A program made the position numbers and the translations under genes. A stretch of DNA of 64,000 bases from Sphagnum magellanicum (Eukaryota; Streptophyta; Sphagnopsida; Sphagnales; Sphagnaceae): contig CM038922.1 of the NCBI GenBank assembly GCA_021904315.1, forward strand, positions 1,674,001 to 1,738,000, in the 5' to 3' direction. Of the stretch, positions 1-13,075 are shown piece by piece (the stretch's first letter is position 1; each line of letters starts with the position of its first letter). The notes beneath the pieces were generated by a model. The model saw only the letters and a program-made list of their open reading frames with translations, was not told where the DNA came from and did no database searches.

Positions 1-312
1 GGAGAATGGGATGGGGCTAATGCAATAGTGAAAATAACACTAAGGATCGAACAATGACGCAATCTAGAGAAAAAGCTAGAAAATACTCAAGATTTTGTTA
101 AATTTTTTATTAGCACCATGTTAGCCCGTATGCCAAACTCGTATGAAAGACCTCAAGCCCCTATATCAAGATTATTTTAGAATGTACACCCTAAATAGAT
201 TAATCGATCAAACTTGCATTCTTGTGAAAGTATTGCTGGTTCAAGCAAGTTTCATGTAATTCATGCATCTTCACCTTTTAACCCAATAAGGCTCTTGGTG
301 AGACCTCTTGCT
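1..312 (+). pseudogene. Decayed coding sequence of unknown family, 5' part (left of Copia insertion)
   Basis: Frame 1 reads as protein-like sequence from base 1 to the Copia edge with only a few in-frame stops, including a Lys/Glu-rich stretch and the segment SNLHSCESIAGSSKF. The relic seems to continue at 5608 beyond the Copia element, so it probably predates that insertion. I do not recognise the family. It could be a host gene or the cargo or transposase gene of an old DNA transposon. It runs off the left edge of the window. Confidence 0.45.
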
Positions 313-803
313 TATTGGAAACAATTTGAAAAACAAGTAAGAAATGAAACATTCAAGGTTCATGAAATGGAACAATTGTATTAACTAACAAAAAGATTAC
401 AAAGGTTGTATGCTTCAAATGCTACAATCACAAAACTATGGCTTACAACAACTAACAAGGCTTGAAGCGTCTATATGCACTCGAAACCATGAAAGGAGAG
501 AATGAAAGACTACTCAAAACCACTCCATTATATACTATTTCCTAACCCTAAAGTAGCCACCACCAAAACCTTAACCTAGCCACTGCCTAACCCTAGCCAT
601 CACCAAACCCTAACCCTAATCGCCACCAAAACCTAACCCTAGCCTTCAGCAAGCCCTAAATAGCCTCCACTTTTAAACCCTAGCCACCACTACTCAACCT
701 AACCTAACTACTCTAAGGATGTGAATACTATTCATCCTTTTGATGAATGTTAGTCATCACATTCAACAACTTTGGGGATTAGAATCAAATAATATTTTTA
801 ACA
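313..803 (-). repeat. Copia element A, 3' LTR
   Basis: On the plus strand it starts TATTGGAAAC and ends TTTTTAACA. Read on the minus strand it begins TGTTA, the usual Copia start. Bases 804-813, read on the minus strand, give the polypurine tract AAAGTGGGAG directly before the LTR. The interior holds tandem CCCTAACCCTA / GCCACCACCAAA units near 545-690. Confidence 0.9.
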
Positions 804-3800
804 CTCCCACTTTATGAGAATTCTAATCCGAACATGTTTATCAACTTATGATGTCGTTGTTTGGATAATGCCTTTAGTAAGGACATCCGCCACCATGTCT
901 TTCGTTGGACAATATTCAAATCAAACTTCTCCATTTTCAACTCATTCTCGAACAAAATGATGTTGTACATCAATGTGTTTTGTTCATGCATGGTGAGTGG
1001 GATTTTTGGTTAATGATATCACACCTTGATTGTCGCATCGAATCACCATCACTTTCTTCTCCTCCATGGATCCTAAATCCATCATCAATTTTGTTATCCA
1101 TATGGCTTCTTTTGTGGCTTGCTTGTTCGCCATGTATTCCGCCTCCGTGGTGGACAATGCTATTGTAGGTTGTCGTTTGCTATTCCAAGAAATGGCTCCC
1201 CCTCCAATCATGAAAACAAACCCTGTGGTGGACCTCCTATCTTCAAGATCAACACCCATATCCGCATCACAATATCCAAGCATTTCCTTGGATGGTGTTG
1301 CACCGAATTGTAATTTCATTTGCAATGTACCTTGCAAATATCAAAAGATTTGTTTGATAGCCATCCAATGCTCCATGCTAGGGTTGGCCATGTGTTAACT
1401 CAACACACTTATTGGGTATGCCAAGTCGGGTCATGTGCACAACATGGCGTACATAAAAAACCCAACTGCTTGTTGATATGGAAATCCCTTTGATTCATCA
1501 TTTCCATTCGCATTCCTTTGTAACTTCACTTTGGGATCGAATGGAACTCCAATGGGCTTACATTCCTCCGTTCAAAAACGCTTTAATATTTTTTTGAGGT
1601 ATTTGATTTTGTTGATGTGTAGGAGTCATTCATCACAATTCCTTTCCACCTCCATCCCCAAAAAGAAATGCAACTCCCCAAGGTCTTTCATTTCAAACTT
1701 TTGACTTAGTTCCTCTTTGATTTGCAAAAGTTTGTTTTGATCATTACACACCAAAATGAGGTCATCCACATAGACCACAATGAAAAATTTCACATCTCCC
1801 ACTTGTGCAACATACACACAAAGATCGGCTTCACTCTTCATAAATTTAATGCTTTTGAGAAACGTATCTAACTTTTGATTCCATGCCCTTGGAAATTGTT
1901 TCAAACCATACAAGGACTTGTGAAACTTACACACAAGATGTTCACCTCCTTCGTGCACAAACCCTTGAGGTTACTCCATGTAAATCTCCTCTTCAAGCTT
2001 GTCATTAAGAAATGCGATTTTAATGTCCATTTGATGGATCTCCATGTCTTCCAAGGTCGCCAATGCAAGAATACAACGAATAGATGTAAACTTTGCAACA
2101 AGCGCAAAAGTTTCGTTATAATCCACTCCATAGGTTTGGGTAAAACCCCTCGCCATTAATCTGGCCTTGTAGCATTCCAACTCCCCATTTGCGCCTTGTT
2201 TGATTTTGAACACCCATTTGAAATAAACAGGTTTCCTACCCATGGGAAGTGGTACCAAAGTCCATGTGTTGTTTGCCATGAGGGAATCATATTCTTCTTG
2301 CATCGCCCACTCCCACTCCTTGGAATTTTCACATGTCAATGCTTCTTCAATATTTTGGGGCTCCTCCAAAAATGTAACGATGGCATGTTCCACCTCCTTG
2401 GTGGTAATCCACCAATCCCAAGGCCATTCCCTTCGTTGCCTTTGAGGTTTTTCCTTCAGCACATGTTGTGAAGGTTCATTAGATGGGTTATCATTCAAAA
2501 TAACAAATTTTTCTTTTGATGAAGAACTTGGCATGGATTCACTTTGCACACCTTGCATCGTTGTTTCATTCAAAGGTGTATCCCGACTAAAGGTAAATGG
2601 TTCTTCTCCTTGAACTTCTTCATTCACAACTACATTCACTACTTTCTTGGGATGGAACACACCACCTATTTCTTTTGACCCTTCAATGAACATGACATCT
2701 CTACTTTTGATGATTGTTTTGGTTTCCACACACATCAAACAATATGCTTTAGTGCCTTCTTAATATCTTAAACATACACAAAGCATGGACTTGGACTTTA
2801 ATTTAGTCATCTTCTCATCAGGGACATGTGCAAAGGCTTTACAACCAAAAACTTTCAAATGAGACACATCGGGTTTCCTACCGCTCCATGCTTCTTAAAG
2901 GGTCTTTGAATCAAGAACCTTGGTTGGACATCAATTTTTGATGTACACTGCCGTGTTCATTGCTTCACCCCAAAATTCAAATTCCAACCCTTGTGCAAGA
3001 ATCATGTTTCTCGCACATTCCATGATGATTCTATTAGCACGTTCCACAACACCATTTTGTTGTGGGGAATAGGGCGCACTTGTTTGTCGTTGAATTCCAC
3101 ATTCCGCAAGAAATGTGTCAAACTTGTTAGACACAAATTCTCCTCCATTATCAGATCGTAGCACTTTGATTTTATGACTAATTTCGTTTTCCACCAACGC
3201 CTTGTATTGTTTGAATTTTTCAAACGCTTGTCCTTTGGCCTTCAAAAAATAAACATGAATTTTCCTTGAAAAATTGTCAATGAAAGTTACAAAGTATCGT
3301 GCTCCACCATGCGATGTAATCCTCATTAACCCACACACATTGGTGTGGACAATCTCCAAAAGTTGTGAAACGCTCGTTGCTCCATCCTTGGGAAATGATG
3401 TTCTTTGATGTTTGCCTTTGATGCATCCTTCACAAACGTGATGCAACGGCACTTCTTTCAAATTCATGCCATCCACTATGGCATCCAACTCCTTAAGGCT
3501 TACCATGTTGAGATGGCCAAATCTTTCATGCCAAAACATCGTGCCTTCATCCAAAAAAATTACAATGTGTGCCGTGTCCTTGCGCACTTTCACATTAAGA
3601 AGGTACAAGTTCTTGTCCCTTCGTGCTTCCACCATAACAACTCTTCGAGCATCATTGACCTTACAACCATCCTTGTTAAACTCCACTTTGAAACCTTCGA
3701 AAATGAGTTTACTCACCGACATTAGACTATTCTTCATTTTTGGAACATGAAGAACTTGGGTGATGGTTATGTGTGACAATTCGCCTCCCGTTTGCATTGT

Positions 3801-5164
3801 GGCTTTGATGTTCCCCTTGCCAATTGCTTCCAAAATGGTGTCATCGCCCATGAACACCCTCCTTGGGGAAATGTGCTGATACGTGGTAAACCATTCTTGT
3901 TCGAATGTCATGTGTTGCGTTGCACCAAAATCAACAATCCAATCATACGTGGTATGATCATTGGCATTCAATGCGGCAACAAACATTTGTTCGTGATCTT
4001 CACAAGCTTGATTAACTTTTTCTTTTTCATCATTTTTTTCTTCAAACAATTTCTCACGAAATGTCCAAGTTTCTTACAATAGAAACAAAGCTTTTCGTTT
4101 GACTTGTGAGTTTTGTTAACTAATGTGGTAGTCTCGGAACTTTCACATTCTTTTCTTTTAGACACTTTGTGAAGCAACCTTGTTACAATGAATTAAAAGT
4201 CTACATCTTTTGTGAACATGGACTCCAAGTTTGTGACTAAATTATCAAAGGATGGAGGAAGGCTCATAAGGAGTACCATGTAAACATCTTCCTGCGTAAT
4301 GTTCACCTCGATGGAACGTAGTTAGTTCACAAGGGCTTTCACCGTGTTGATGTGCACAAGCATGTCGTCACCTTCTTGCATTTTGAAAGTGAAGAATCTC
4401 TTTTGAAAGAACAACTTGTTGCCAATTGTCTTAGCTTCATGCACACCGCAAAGAGCCTCCCACGCACTTTTCACATTGTCACAATATTGAATGTGTGCAA
4501 GTTGGGCATCCGTGAGATGTTCACAAAGCAATGCAAAAGCCTTCATCTCCTTTTCGTTATAATCGACCCTTGTAACTTCTTCACTTAGCAAGGTGGCACT
4601 CCCATCGATAAATTTCCAAAGCCCATGTTTAGAAAGCATCATGTGCATTTTGAACTTCCAAAGGTGAAAATTGCCACCATCAAACTTTTCCATGACTTTC
4701 AAGGACTCCATTTGAAAAGAAAACATTTTGAACACAAATGCTACAACAAACACTCTCTTTTACACACTTGAAACTTGACACTTTCAACAATTCGAAAAAA
4801 ATTCTTCCACACCTCAAATTTTCAATGAATCAAAAAATTCTCTTCCACACACTTTCTCAAACTTCAAAGTTAAAATTCTCAACAACTCAAAGAACTTTTT
4901 TCCAAACACTTTCACCTTGAAACTTGATACTTTCAAAAACTTAAAGAATAAATTTTCACATTAGAAAAATTTATAACACTTTTGAAAAATCTCTTCCAGA
5001 CCTCCCTCTCACTTGGAAATGGACTCCTACTTTCTTTGCAACCTTGCAAATTAAAAGCCTTCCCTCAAAAGGATTCTCCCTTTCTATGTTATACAAGCTA
5101 AACCCTTGACTACTTCTTATTCTAACACAATGTCATTTCTTTTGCTTGTTGTGGGCCTAGAACC

Positions 5165-5607
5165 TATTGGAAACAACTTGAAAAACAAGTAAGAAATGAA
5201 ACATTCAAGGTTCATGAAATGGAACAATTGTATTAACTAACAAAAAAATTACAAAGGTTGTATGCTTCAAATGCTATAATTACAAAACTATGGCTTGCAA
5301 CAACTAACAAGGCTTGAAACTTCTATGTGCACTCAAAACCATGAAAGAAGATAATGAAAGACTATTCAAAACCATTCCATTATATACTATATCTTAACCT
5401 TAAAGTAGCCACCACCAAAACCCTAACCTAGCCCCCGCTTAACCCTAGCCGTCAACAAACTAAGTAGCCTCCACTTCCAAACCCTAGCCACCACTACTCA
5501 ACCTAACCTAACTACTATAAGGATGTGAATACTATTCATCCTTTTGATGAATGTTAGTCATCACATTCACCAACTTTGGGGATTAGAACCAAATAATATT
5601 TATAACA
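5165..5607 (-). repeat. Copia element A, 5' LTR
   Basis: This is the partner of 313-803, with the same ends. It is shorter because it carries fewer of the internal CCCTAA / GCCGCC units. Bases 5151-5164 beside it correspond to the primer-binding site and have drifted from the better copy at 39660-39673. Confidence 0.9.
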
Positions 5608-6151
5608 GCTTCTATACATCATGCCTTGAAAAGGATTGGCAAAATTGCACAAATCAAAGCCACGTTCCTTAATGGAGGCTTGTTAAGTTACAACCTAAAG
5701 ATACGCACTTTGTGCATGACCATATTGAAGAAGATGTAGAAGCAGGCTTAGATGGCCCAATAGATGGAGAACAAATGGGAGATATTTTCCAAATTGGTGA
5801 TAATTTTGCTATTGATATTGAAGAAAGTAACAATGAAGGTTATAACTTTTATATTTTGTAATGTCAATGTAGTAAACATGTTGTCCAAGAGGCTTTCACA
5901 TGTGATTGGGGTTGTTCATTTGAAGCTGGTGATAAGGTCATTGCTAATATTTATTACCAAAAGTGGGGACGTACCTTAGTTATATATACTTAGTTGATTC
6001 TAGAATGGCATTTGTGGATGTTAATTTGGTCCTAGCATGCAAGTTCCCTATGTTACTAGCTCATCATAAGGTGAAAGAAAGTAACTCAATTTATCATTTG
6101 TTAGAAAGATGCTTGAAGTTATTCAAGCAAGTTTGGAAGGTGCATAACTAG
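5608..6151 (+). pseudogene. Decayed coding sequence of unknown family, 3' part (right of Copia insertion)
   Basis: Directly right of the Copia element the plus strand again reads as protein, with at least one frame change. It shows an acidic segment (HIEEDVEAGLDGPIDGEQMG), then a segment containing FEAGDKVIANIYYQKWGR, then MAFVDVNLVLACKFPM and an amphipathic end finishing near 6151. It is probably the continuation of the relic at 1-312. I do not recognise the domain. The pattern of an Asp/Glu-rich linker, a Trp/Gly-rich fold and a YYQKWG-type motif would make a useful profile query. A host gene or a DNA-transposon gene are both possible. Confidence 0.5.
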
Positions 6152-8517
6152 CTAATTGACCTAATTGAAGGTCAATCAAGAAACTAGATGAATGTTGTAA
6201 GAACACAATAATATTAAAGAGGAAGATAGTGAAATTGTTTCAACTAAAAATCACAACTGTGTAATTCTTAATTTTGAATGAAGATATTGCTTGGCATTTG
6301 ATGTTGAATAGTTTTTTATTGTTTATTTTGGAGCACATGGGATTCTACTTTTTGTTGCATAAGAATTTCATTCTAAATAGCTATTACAAACAATTTATAA
6401 GAATTTCATTTGAGTAGCTACTATAGACTATCCTAATGATAATTATCAATTGTTGTAGTTGTGCATAAATGATCATATTTTTAGCTAGACTTGACTTGGT
6501 GTAGGTGTTGGATCAATGAAAAGAAAGTGAATTGGTATATAAGTGTACATAACATAACATGACCAACATAGATGCAACCATATAATTCTTCACATAACAA
6601 CTACACAAGATTTGTTTGAATAACACAATCCTTGTAACTTTGATGATTTATAACTTCAATAGATTAATCCAAAAGGGTCTTCCACTTATCTTCCATTGAT
6701 AAAACAATCAAGATTGATTCCAATAACTAAAGAAAATTACAACATGAATCACTGAAACTCCAAAGCCATGATTGCCCTTACCAAATTTGAACATTCAAAC
6801 AATCATTGTTCTTGCATCATAATAAAGACATACTATTAGGAAAAAATAAACATTTTCATACAATGTTCAAAACACTTAAACATCTAATCTAATAGAATCA
6901 CTACACTCTAAATCCATACACTTGTCCACTTATTGCGACAACATTCCTGAGATGAAAAACAACACTTATGGGCCAAACAAACATTGGCATATTTTCCATT
7001 TGTTGAATATTTTGTTGAACAACCCTCTCATGCCAACAATCTAAAATGAGATGTGTAGAAGTACCCAAGCCTAAGACAACCAATGCACCTACCACATAAC
7101 ACCCTACTTGTTACATCTTTGATATATCAATCTAATTAAGCAAACTTTGGCATTTTATTTAGGAAAAATCACTCTACCAACTCGAAAAGGTTCTTGTTTT
7201 TCTAGATTTCATTCCATTAGATAACTTTGTTCTTTTCTAGATAGATTTTCAACTAGTTAGTTAAAAACAAGTGACAATTTGATGTAACCAAAAGATTTAC
7301 ATGCACATCTATTCAATGCCATTAGAGGCTATAACCCTACAACTTGAAAAGTCACTCAGTTCATGCTTAGTTCACATTAAAGTGTTTTCCTATCCTTTCA
7401 TGTTACATGTCTAAACAACTGAGGACCTTCAATTTGGATCAAATATAATGTGTGTTAAATGGCACTCACTATGGCTTTTGGACAACATTAATTACATTCA
7501 TCAATGTGATCTAATAGTTAACACATGTTGTTGCTACCTTATTTAGGTAAAAAACAATTGTGACTTGAGTTGGTAACTATATCCACATGCCAAGAGAAGT
7601 ACATTGCTTAGTAGAATGGTGTGATTTATAATGACTTGCAACATACTAGCATACTTCACACTTGTCGGTGCCCTTGTTGCTAAACCATTAATCAATGCAA
7701 GGCTAGTGGGCCTTGGCCAATTCTCTCCAACAAAAGCATCATAATTCAATCAATTGTTCATGTTTTTGTTGCTAGCATATCCTATATCCAAATTACAAAC
7801 CCTCAACTTATTTATCCAAACCATGATAATAGTGCATGGTTTGTAATTCCTAGTTCAATCTACAATTAAGAAAAAATTATGATATGAAAAAACAACAAAG
7901 ATAGCATAGGTACACAATTCATTGTTATGCACATTCAATGTGTAGTGTGGAGAGGAAATCAACAGTTACACCAACTTACCGACAACATTTTGCCATACTG
8001 TGGATGCTATATTGTGAACCTGTGAGCCTGAGCTTGTGAGCATGAACCTATGAATAGGATGGATTACTTTTAAACATCTTTTGATGACGTGGATGGAATT
8101 TGCTAAGAATATTTTATGCCACATTGGACAAAATCTTTGTTGATGTGGAAAAATATTCTATCAGTGTATATAGATGGATGAAAAATAAATGAATTTTTTA
8201 GATGAAAACTAGATGAAAAATGTTATTTGTTTAAAATGCTTGGATAGCACATGTTTATGACCAAAAATTTAAAGACTAGGCATTCACTCCAAGTCTACAG
8301 TACTTCAATGGGCTACAATTAGCTTTCCCCTTATCAACCCAAACAAGGTAGGTTTCAAGATTGTGAAAGTGCTTTTTGTAACAATGTACTTATGACAAGC
8401 ACCAACAAATGAAAAGGAGAATATGATATTGATTTCAATGTGGTGTTCCCCATATGTGAATTTAAATCTTCTTAAATGCAAATTATTTAAACCCAAATAT
8501 TTTGTTCAAAATTGTTT

Positions 8518-8653
8518 TGTACAAGTTTTATATATTTGGGCCAAAGGGATACAAATTTGAAGTATTTTCTTGGGAGCCCAAACATCAACACCATTTAAAG
8601 TTCTAGAACTTTTAGTGTTGAATCATAGAGCCTCATGTTAAAAGACATTTTAT
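8518..8653 (+). repeat. Direct repeat, copy 1 (partner 9903-10036)
   Basis: It shares a long run of similarity with 9903-10036, from GTACAAGTTTTATATATTTG through the AACTTTTAGTGTT segment to the AAAAGACA end, with scattered substitutions and a few small gaps. The copies lie about 1.4 kb apart in the same orientation. They could be diverged ends of a small element, but no target duplication is evident. Confidence 0.7.
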
Positions 8654-9902
8654 GTTGGTTTATTGTGAACAATCCGTCACATGAAATGCTCAAGTTATAC
8701 TTGAACTAATATTTCATATTCCAACTTTGTAGCATCCAAACCATATAAAATTGGAAATTACATCAAATTCAAAGGCACATAAACATGTTGATCCCCCAAA
8801 GGGTATGTGCCAATTCAAATAGTACATGTCCACCACAGAGAGGTATGCAACCATTAGGAATTGAGACAATATCAAGTACTCTAAAACAGCTTACCACTTT
8901 AAACTTTTTTTAATTTTCATTCGCTCTCTCAACCCCTTAGCAATTTGCATAATGAAATTGCATTTTTTTTTCATTTTACTATTAATTTGCATGCAAAATA
9001 CCTCAATTTGCATTATTCAACCACATGTTTACGATTGTAAAACCTCTCTATTCCAATGGCAAAAAAAAATAAAAATTGTCATCAACTACAACACCAAACA
9101 CCATGGAATCTATGATTGAATACACGCTAATTTCAAGCATATTATAAAGAATTTGCAAGATGACAAAACGTTCATGGAATATTCAAGAGATAATAACAAG
9201 CTATACCCCCTTAGGCATTTGCTCAAGATGAGAACATGGGGAATAGAATGGAAGAAAATAATTGACAAAACAGTGGAATAGGCAATATGGTGATGGGCAA
9301 ATGCGAAGATTAACAAAGAAAATCTTTCTATAATGAGACAAAATGTAAACATTTCCAAGGATGATGTGGAGGACTACAATTTGGAAAGAAAAAATTGAAA
9401 GAAAAAGCAAATCCTATTCTTTACATTGAATTGTAGTTCAATAGAGGTGTGAAAATGAATATTTTTTCAAAATATGAGATCACAGAAGGAAATATTTATT
9501 TATGAAAAATTAGAATAAAATTATGGCTAAACTTGAACAATCTTGAACAAATATGTAGTGATTGTGAGACAAACAGTTAATAAAACCTTCATATCGAAGT
9601 AATAAATGATAATTAAAATCATATACATGATGTTGTGGTTAATGAAACAAATGAAGCAAATATAGGATTAATAGTCACCAGAGGGCATGAACTAGACACA
9701 TGGCATGAATAGGAACCCAATTAAAATAGTATGAAGCCACATAAGGCCAAAGGGCCGGTGAAATGATCACAATTACATGTTACACACAGCACACATCTAA
9801 ATAGCTTGCAACAACCTCCTGGAAACAATCCATGGCCAACACACCCAACTAATCAAAACTATGTTATGAGCCTATGAATATTTTATAGAGGTTCATGTTA
9901 TT

Positions 9903-10036
9903 TGTACAAGTTTTATATATTTGGGCTAAAGGGTCATGAATTTGAAATATTTTCTTGAGAGCCCAACATCAACACCCTTTAAAGTCTCAAAACTTTTAGT
10001 GTTAAATCACAGAGGTTCATGCTAAAAGACAATTTT
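9903..10036 (+). repeat. Direct repeat, copy 2 (partner 8518-8653)
   Basis: Second copy of the repeat described at 8518-8653, in the same orientation and diverged by many scattered differences. The sequence between the copies has no recognisable coding content. Confidence 0.7.
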
Positions 10037-10489
10037 GATTTTAAAATTTTTTTCTAATGTTTGGTAACTATTGAAAAATGTTTGGTTGTAATTTTTTCAA
10101 TATATTTTTGTGATTCACATACTCAATTTGTGATTTTTTAAATAGTTATATGTATTGCAATCAATTTGAGTAAAATAAAACTTATTAACTTTAGAATATT
10201 AATAAAAAGTAAATTTTGTGTATGTACATCACTAAAACACTAAAATTCCCAAACTACCTTAGTTGAACAAACACTTCTACATCTAGCCAACAAATATGAA
10301 ACTAAAATTACTTTACTTCAGCTAGAAAATTAGAAAGCACTAGTGTGTGAATGGATATTGACATACTATTGGATATCAACATTAAAATTTTGAAGTATAT
10401 CCCATATATTGATATGTGATAAAAACACATATATGCCCAACACTAGTGTTTCCCTTTTGGTGTCCTTGGCCATGATATTGAAATATGAT

Positions 10490-10612
10490 CACTAGTAGAA
10501 ATCATGTCGTTTGCAACTAATTATTTATAATTAAAATTGTCGTTTGTGACTATTATAGTCACAAATGATAGTTGCAAATGACTAGTTGCAAGTGACATGA
10601 TTTTTATTAGTG
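10490..10612. mobile_element. CACTA-type MITE, 123 bp
   Basis: The left end is CACTAGTAGAAATCATGTC. The right end, reverse-complemented, is CACTAATAAAAATCATGTC, so the terminal inverted repeats match at 17 of 19 bases. A 3-bp target duplication GAT flanks it (10487-10489 and 10613-10615). The interior is palindromic around TTGTGACTATTATAGTCACAA. CACTA-class ends with a 3-bp duplication define the CACTA (En/Spm) superfamily, and the size makes this a non-autonomous miniature element. Confidence 0.85.
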
Positions 10613-13067
10613 GATTGAGACATGGATCAAAGGTGCCCACTTTGTGCTTTGATACCAATTTTTTGCCTCCTCAAGTCACATTAGTGACAATTTATATTTA
10701 GATTATAATTTTCTTTTAAACCTAGTAACAAGAAGAAGATACAAGACTAGGTAGCTTGTGAAAGCATTTTGATTAGGTCATGATGAGTTTTGATGTTCAT
10801 GCACCTTGAGATGGTTACTAAACAAAATTCACAATGTAAAGATTTGAAAGTGATGTTGTAGCCTTCTTGTTTATGAATGAAAAATCTTGTAACCGACTTG
10901 TAAACATGGATGAAAAAACACATAACCCTAATATCAATGGATGAAAAATTATAAACTTTATTTGTGTGGATGATTTACATAAGGGAAAAAATAGGGAATG
11001 ATTATGCATCATGAATGATGAGAGGAGGACCAATTAGAAGGTGTAGAAAATTTGAATTATAGGCTATTGTATGAAAAGCCTATATTTTTAGGCCCTTCTA
11101 GTGTTTGAAGTGCTTACCATGAGGCGGCATGTCAACTACATGTTATCAAAAATCCTAGAAGGATTTCAAAATAGACCCTTCCCTTAGGTAAAGAAACATT
11201 GATTTTTGTATGTTTAGCAATGGAAATTAGAAAGAGGAAAGGGGAAAAAGAAAGAATGTGAAAAAGGTGCCTTTTGTGAGTTGGAAGGCACTATGCTATC
11301 TTCAACCATATATCATAATACCTTTTCAAGTTCAGTGATAACTAAATAATTTTTTGAAATGTCAAAATCTAAAAAAATTACAAAGAATTTTTTTTTAAAA
11401 ATTAGCAAGAACCGAGTTTCTTGCTTCATGCCAATTTCCAACATTGCAAAGTAGATATCCATAGCTCACAACATTCCTCCAAATCACATAATTTTGCAAA
11501 AAGGAGAAGTAAAAATTGTTGTAAAAATTCTCATTATGTTAGACCTTTATAATCAAAAGAACTTGCCAAAAAAACTACTTATAATTATTGTTGAATTTAC
11601 TTAAATATATTTTTTACTATCAAAGTGGATTTTTTAAAAAATAAAATTATTTGACACTAGAACTTGAAAAGGTGCTACAATAATCAACTTAAAAAAGCAA
11701 AGGAAAGCAATTAGTGGGCCTTCATGGAGAGATGAAGTGGATTACCTTGAAGCTGTTGAAAAACAAGTGTAAAAGGCTATTGGAGCCTCTCAGTAATAAT
11801 AGCTGGTTATAATTTTTGTTGATAAGTTGGAAATGAGGTTTGTTCCTGTTTTTGTTGGTCTTCTCTTGCTGAAACTTAAGAAAATCTATGAATCGATTCC
11901 AATGTCTTTCTTTAGTGACCATTATGGCCCATTCACACCTAGTGTTTAAGTTCACAAATATGTTAACCCCTAACACCACTCTCATCAAATTACTAACTAA
12001 TCACTAACACAAAGTTACTAAATTATCATTAACATTAATTATCTATTTGCATAGGAGTTCACAACCTAGTTATTTAGCGGTTTCAAACATCAACTTAACA
12101 GTAAAAGAAAAAATCCTATGCTCACACTTACATGCAATGAATATCATCGTTGGAGTGTGATGGCATGCTTCTCCTCTGCAAGTGTTGGAGAGATTTCCTC
12201 CTTTGTTGCTATAGTAGCTTCCCTTTGAAGATCTACATCCAAGTACATGATCTCATGCATCTGAGATGATGGGTTCTTCACTTGCTCCTCTGAATGTGAG
12301 TGGGTGGTTGTTGTTGTTTGTTGTGATTTAGAATTCTTATTAGCCAGAAGCATTAAGGCAAATGATGAAGCACTAGGTGTGAAGTGAATTTGATATGTAG
12401 GTTACAAATTCAATGCACCCACTTTCACATCAAGAGTCCAAAGTAGGGCTAGGGCTAGAGGGGGACTGCTGCCAAAAGGTAAAAATAGGCAGGTGTAGTA
12501 AAAACTTGCAGTGATGACACAACAACGAGAGCAGCAGGAATGTGTACAAAAGGAGTGGAAGTTGCAACTAAAAGAGCAACTAAAGGATCAACATTAGGGT
12601 TCTGTCTTGCAGAAAGGACAGGTTTCTTAAAAGGGAGAGTCCTCTGGACTGTGGTTATGGTTTGATGATGACGACGACCAATAAAGAATGGAGCCAATTT
12701 ATGTTTCTTTGGCTTAAGAAGGTTAGTCTTATTAGAAGACACACATCGATTTCTTGGTGTTGACAACCTTGGTCATTCAGAGTTTCGCAAGTTACCAGTT
12801 GCAAGTTACCGGTGGAACTTGTGGCACATCTCAGATTTCAACAACCCAGACATTGTGTAGAATGTGACACAAGGGGTTGGGACTAGAGCTAGGACTTTAA
12901 TCTGCTTTGTTCATTCAATAGAATGATTGTCACTAGAATCCAGTTCCTATTGGACTAGGTCACTACCAATAGGATGCTGGCTACCGGATATATTTATCCG
13001 AGGTGCTAGAGGGCAAAGAATATATGTGGTAGCTGGCGGCCTTGAGTTGGTTATGGAACATAATCAG
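10613..13067. other. Spacer; weak minus-strand open frames only
   Basis: Mostly AT-rich. The segment around 12.1-12.8 kb is less AT-rich and has two minus-strand open frames (12144-12353, and 12455-12766 starting MSTPRNRCVSSNKTNLLKPK). Neither resembles a family I know. They could be exon remnants or chance, and I do not call them as genes. Confidence 0.4.
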
Positions 13068-13075
13068 CAGGGAAG

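Larger units (their letters stand above)
313..5607 (-). mobile_element. Ty1/Copia LTR retrotransposon, nearly full length, broken (element A)
   Basis: The element reads on the minus strand and has an LTR at each end (313-803 and 5165-5607). Parts in minus-strand order: gag with a CCHC-type knuckle region (about 4.75-3.97 kb), protease-integrase with the WHERFGHLN pre-integrase motif (about 4.05-2.93 kb), reverse transcriptase with YVDDLILV (about 2.74-1.63 kb) and RNase H (about 1.34-0.98 kb). GAG-PR-INT-RT-RH is the Copia order. A polypurine tract borders the left LTR and a degraded tRNA-type primer site borders the right LTR. It is a fossil with at least five breaks in the coding region. 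By eye the LTRs differ at about 17 of roughly 265 aligned bases, mostly transitions. That points to an age of many millions of years, more if slow gymnosperm rates apply. The flanking duplication is imperfect (GCTTA and GCTTC). Confidence 0.93.
6152..10489. other. AT-rich spacer without a supported gene
   Basis: Open frames here are short and show no family signature. The only structure I can support is a dispersed repeat of about 140 bp at 8518-8653 and 9903-10036. There is no RNA gene and no clear element boundary. Confidence 0.6.

Noticed and set aside
545-690. Interstitial telomere repeat
   Set aside because: The CCCTAA units are mixed with GCCACCACC blocks and recur at the same place in every LTR of the family, so they belong to the LTR.
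12455-12766. 103-residue minus-strand open frame starting MSTPRNRC
   Set aside because: No family resemblance, no neighbouring exons that fit, and low complexity. Too weak to call.
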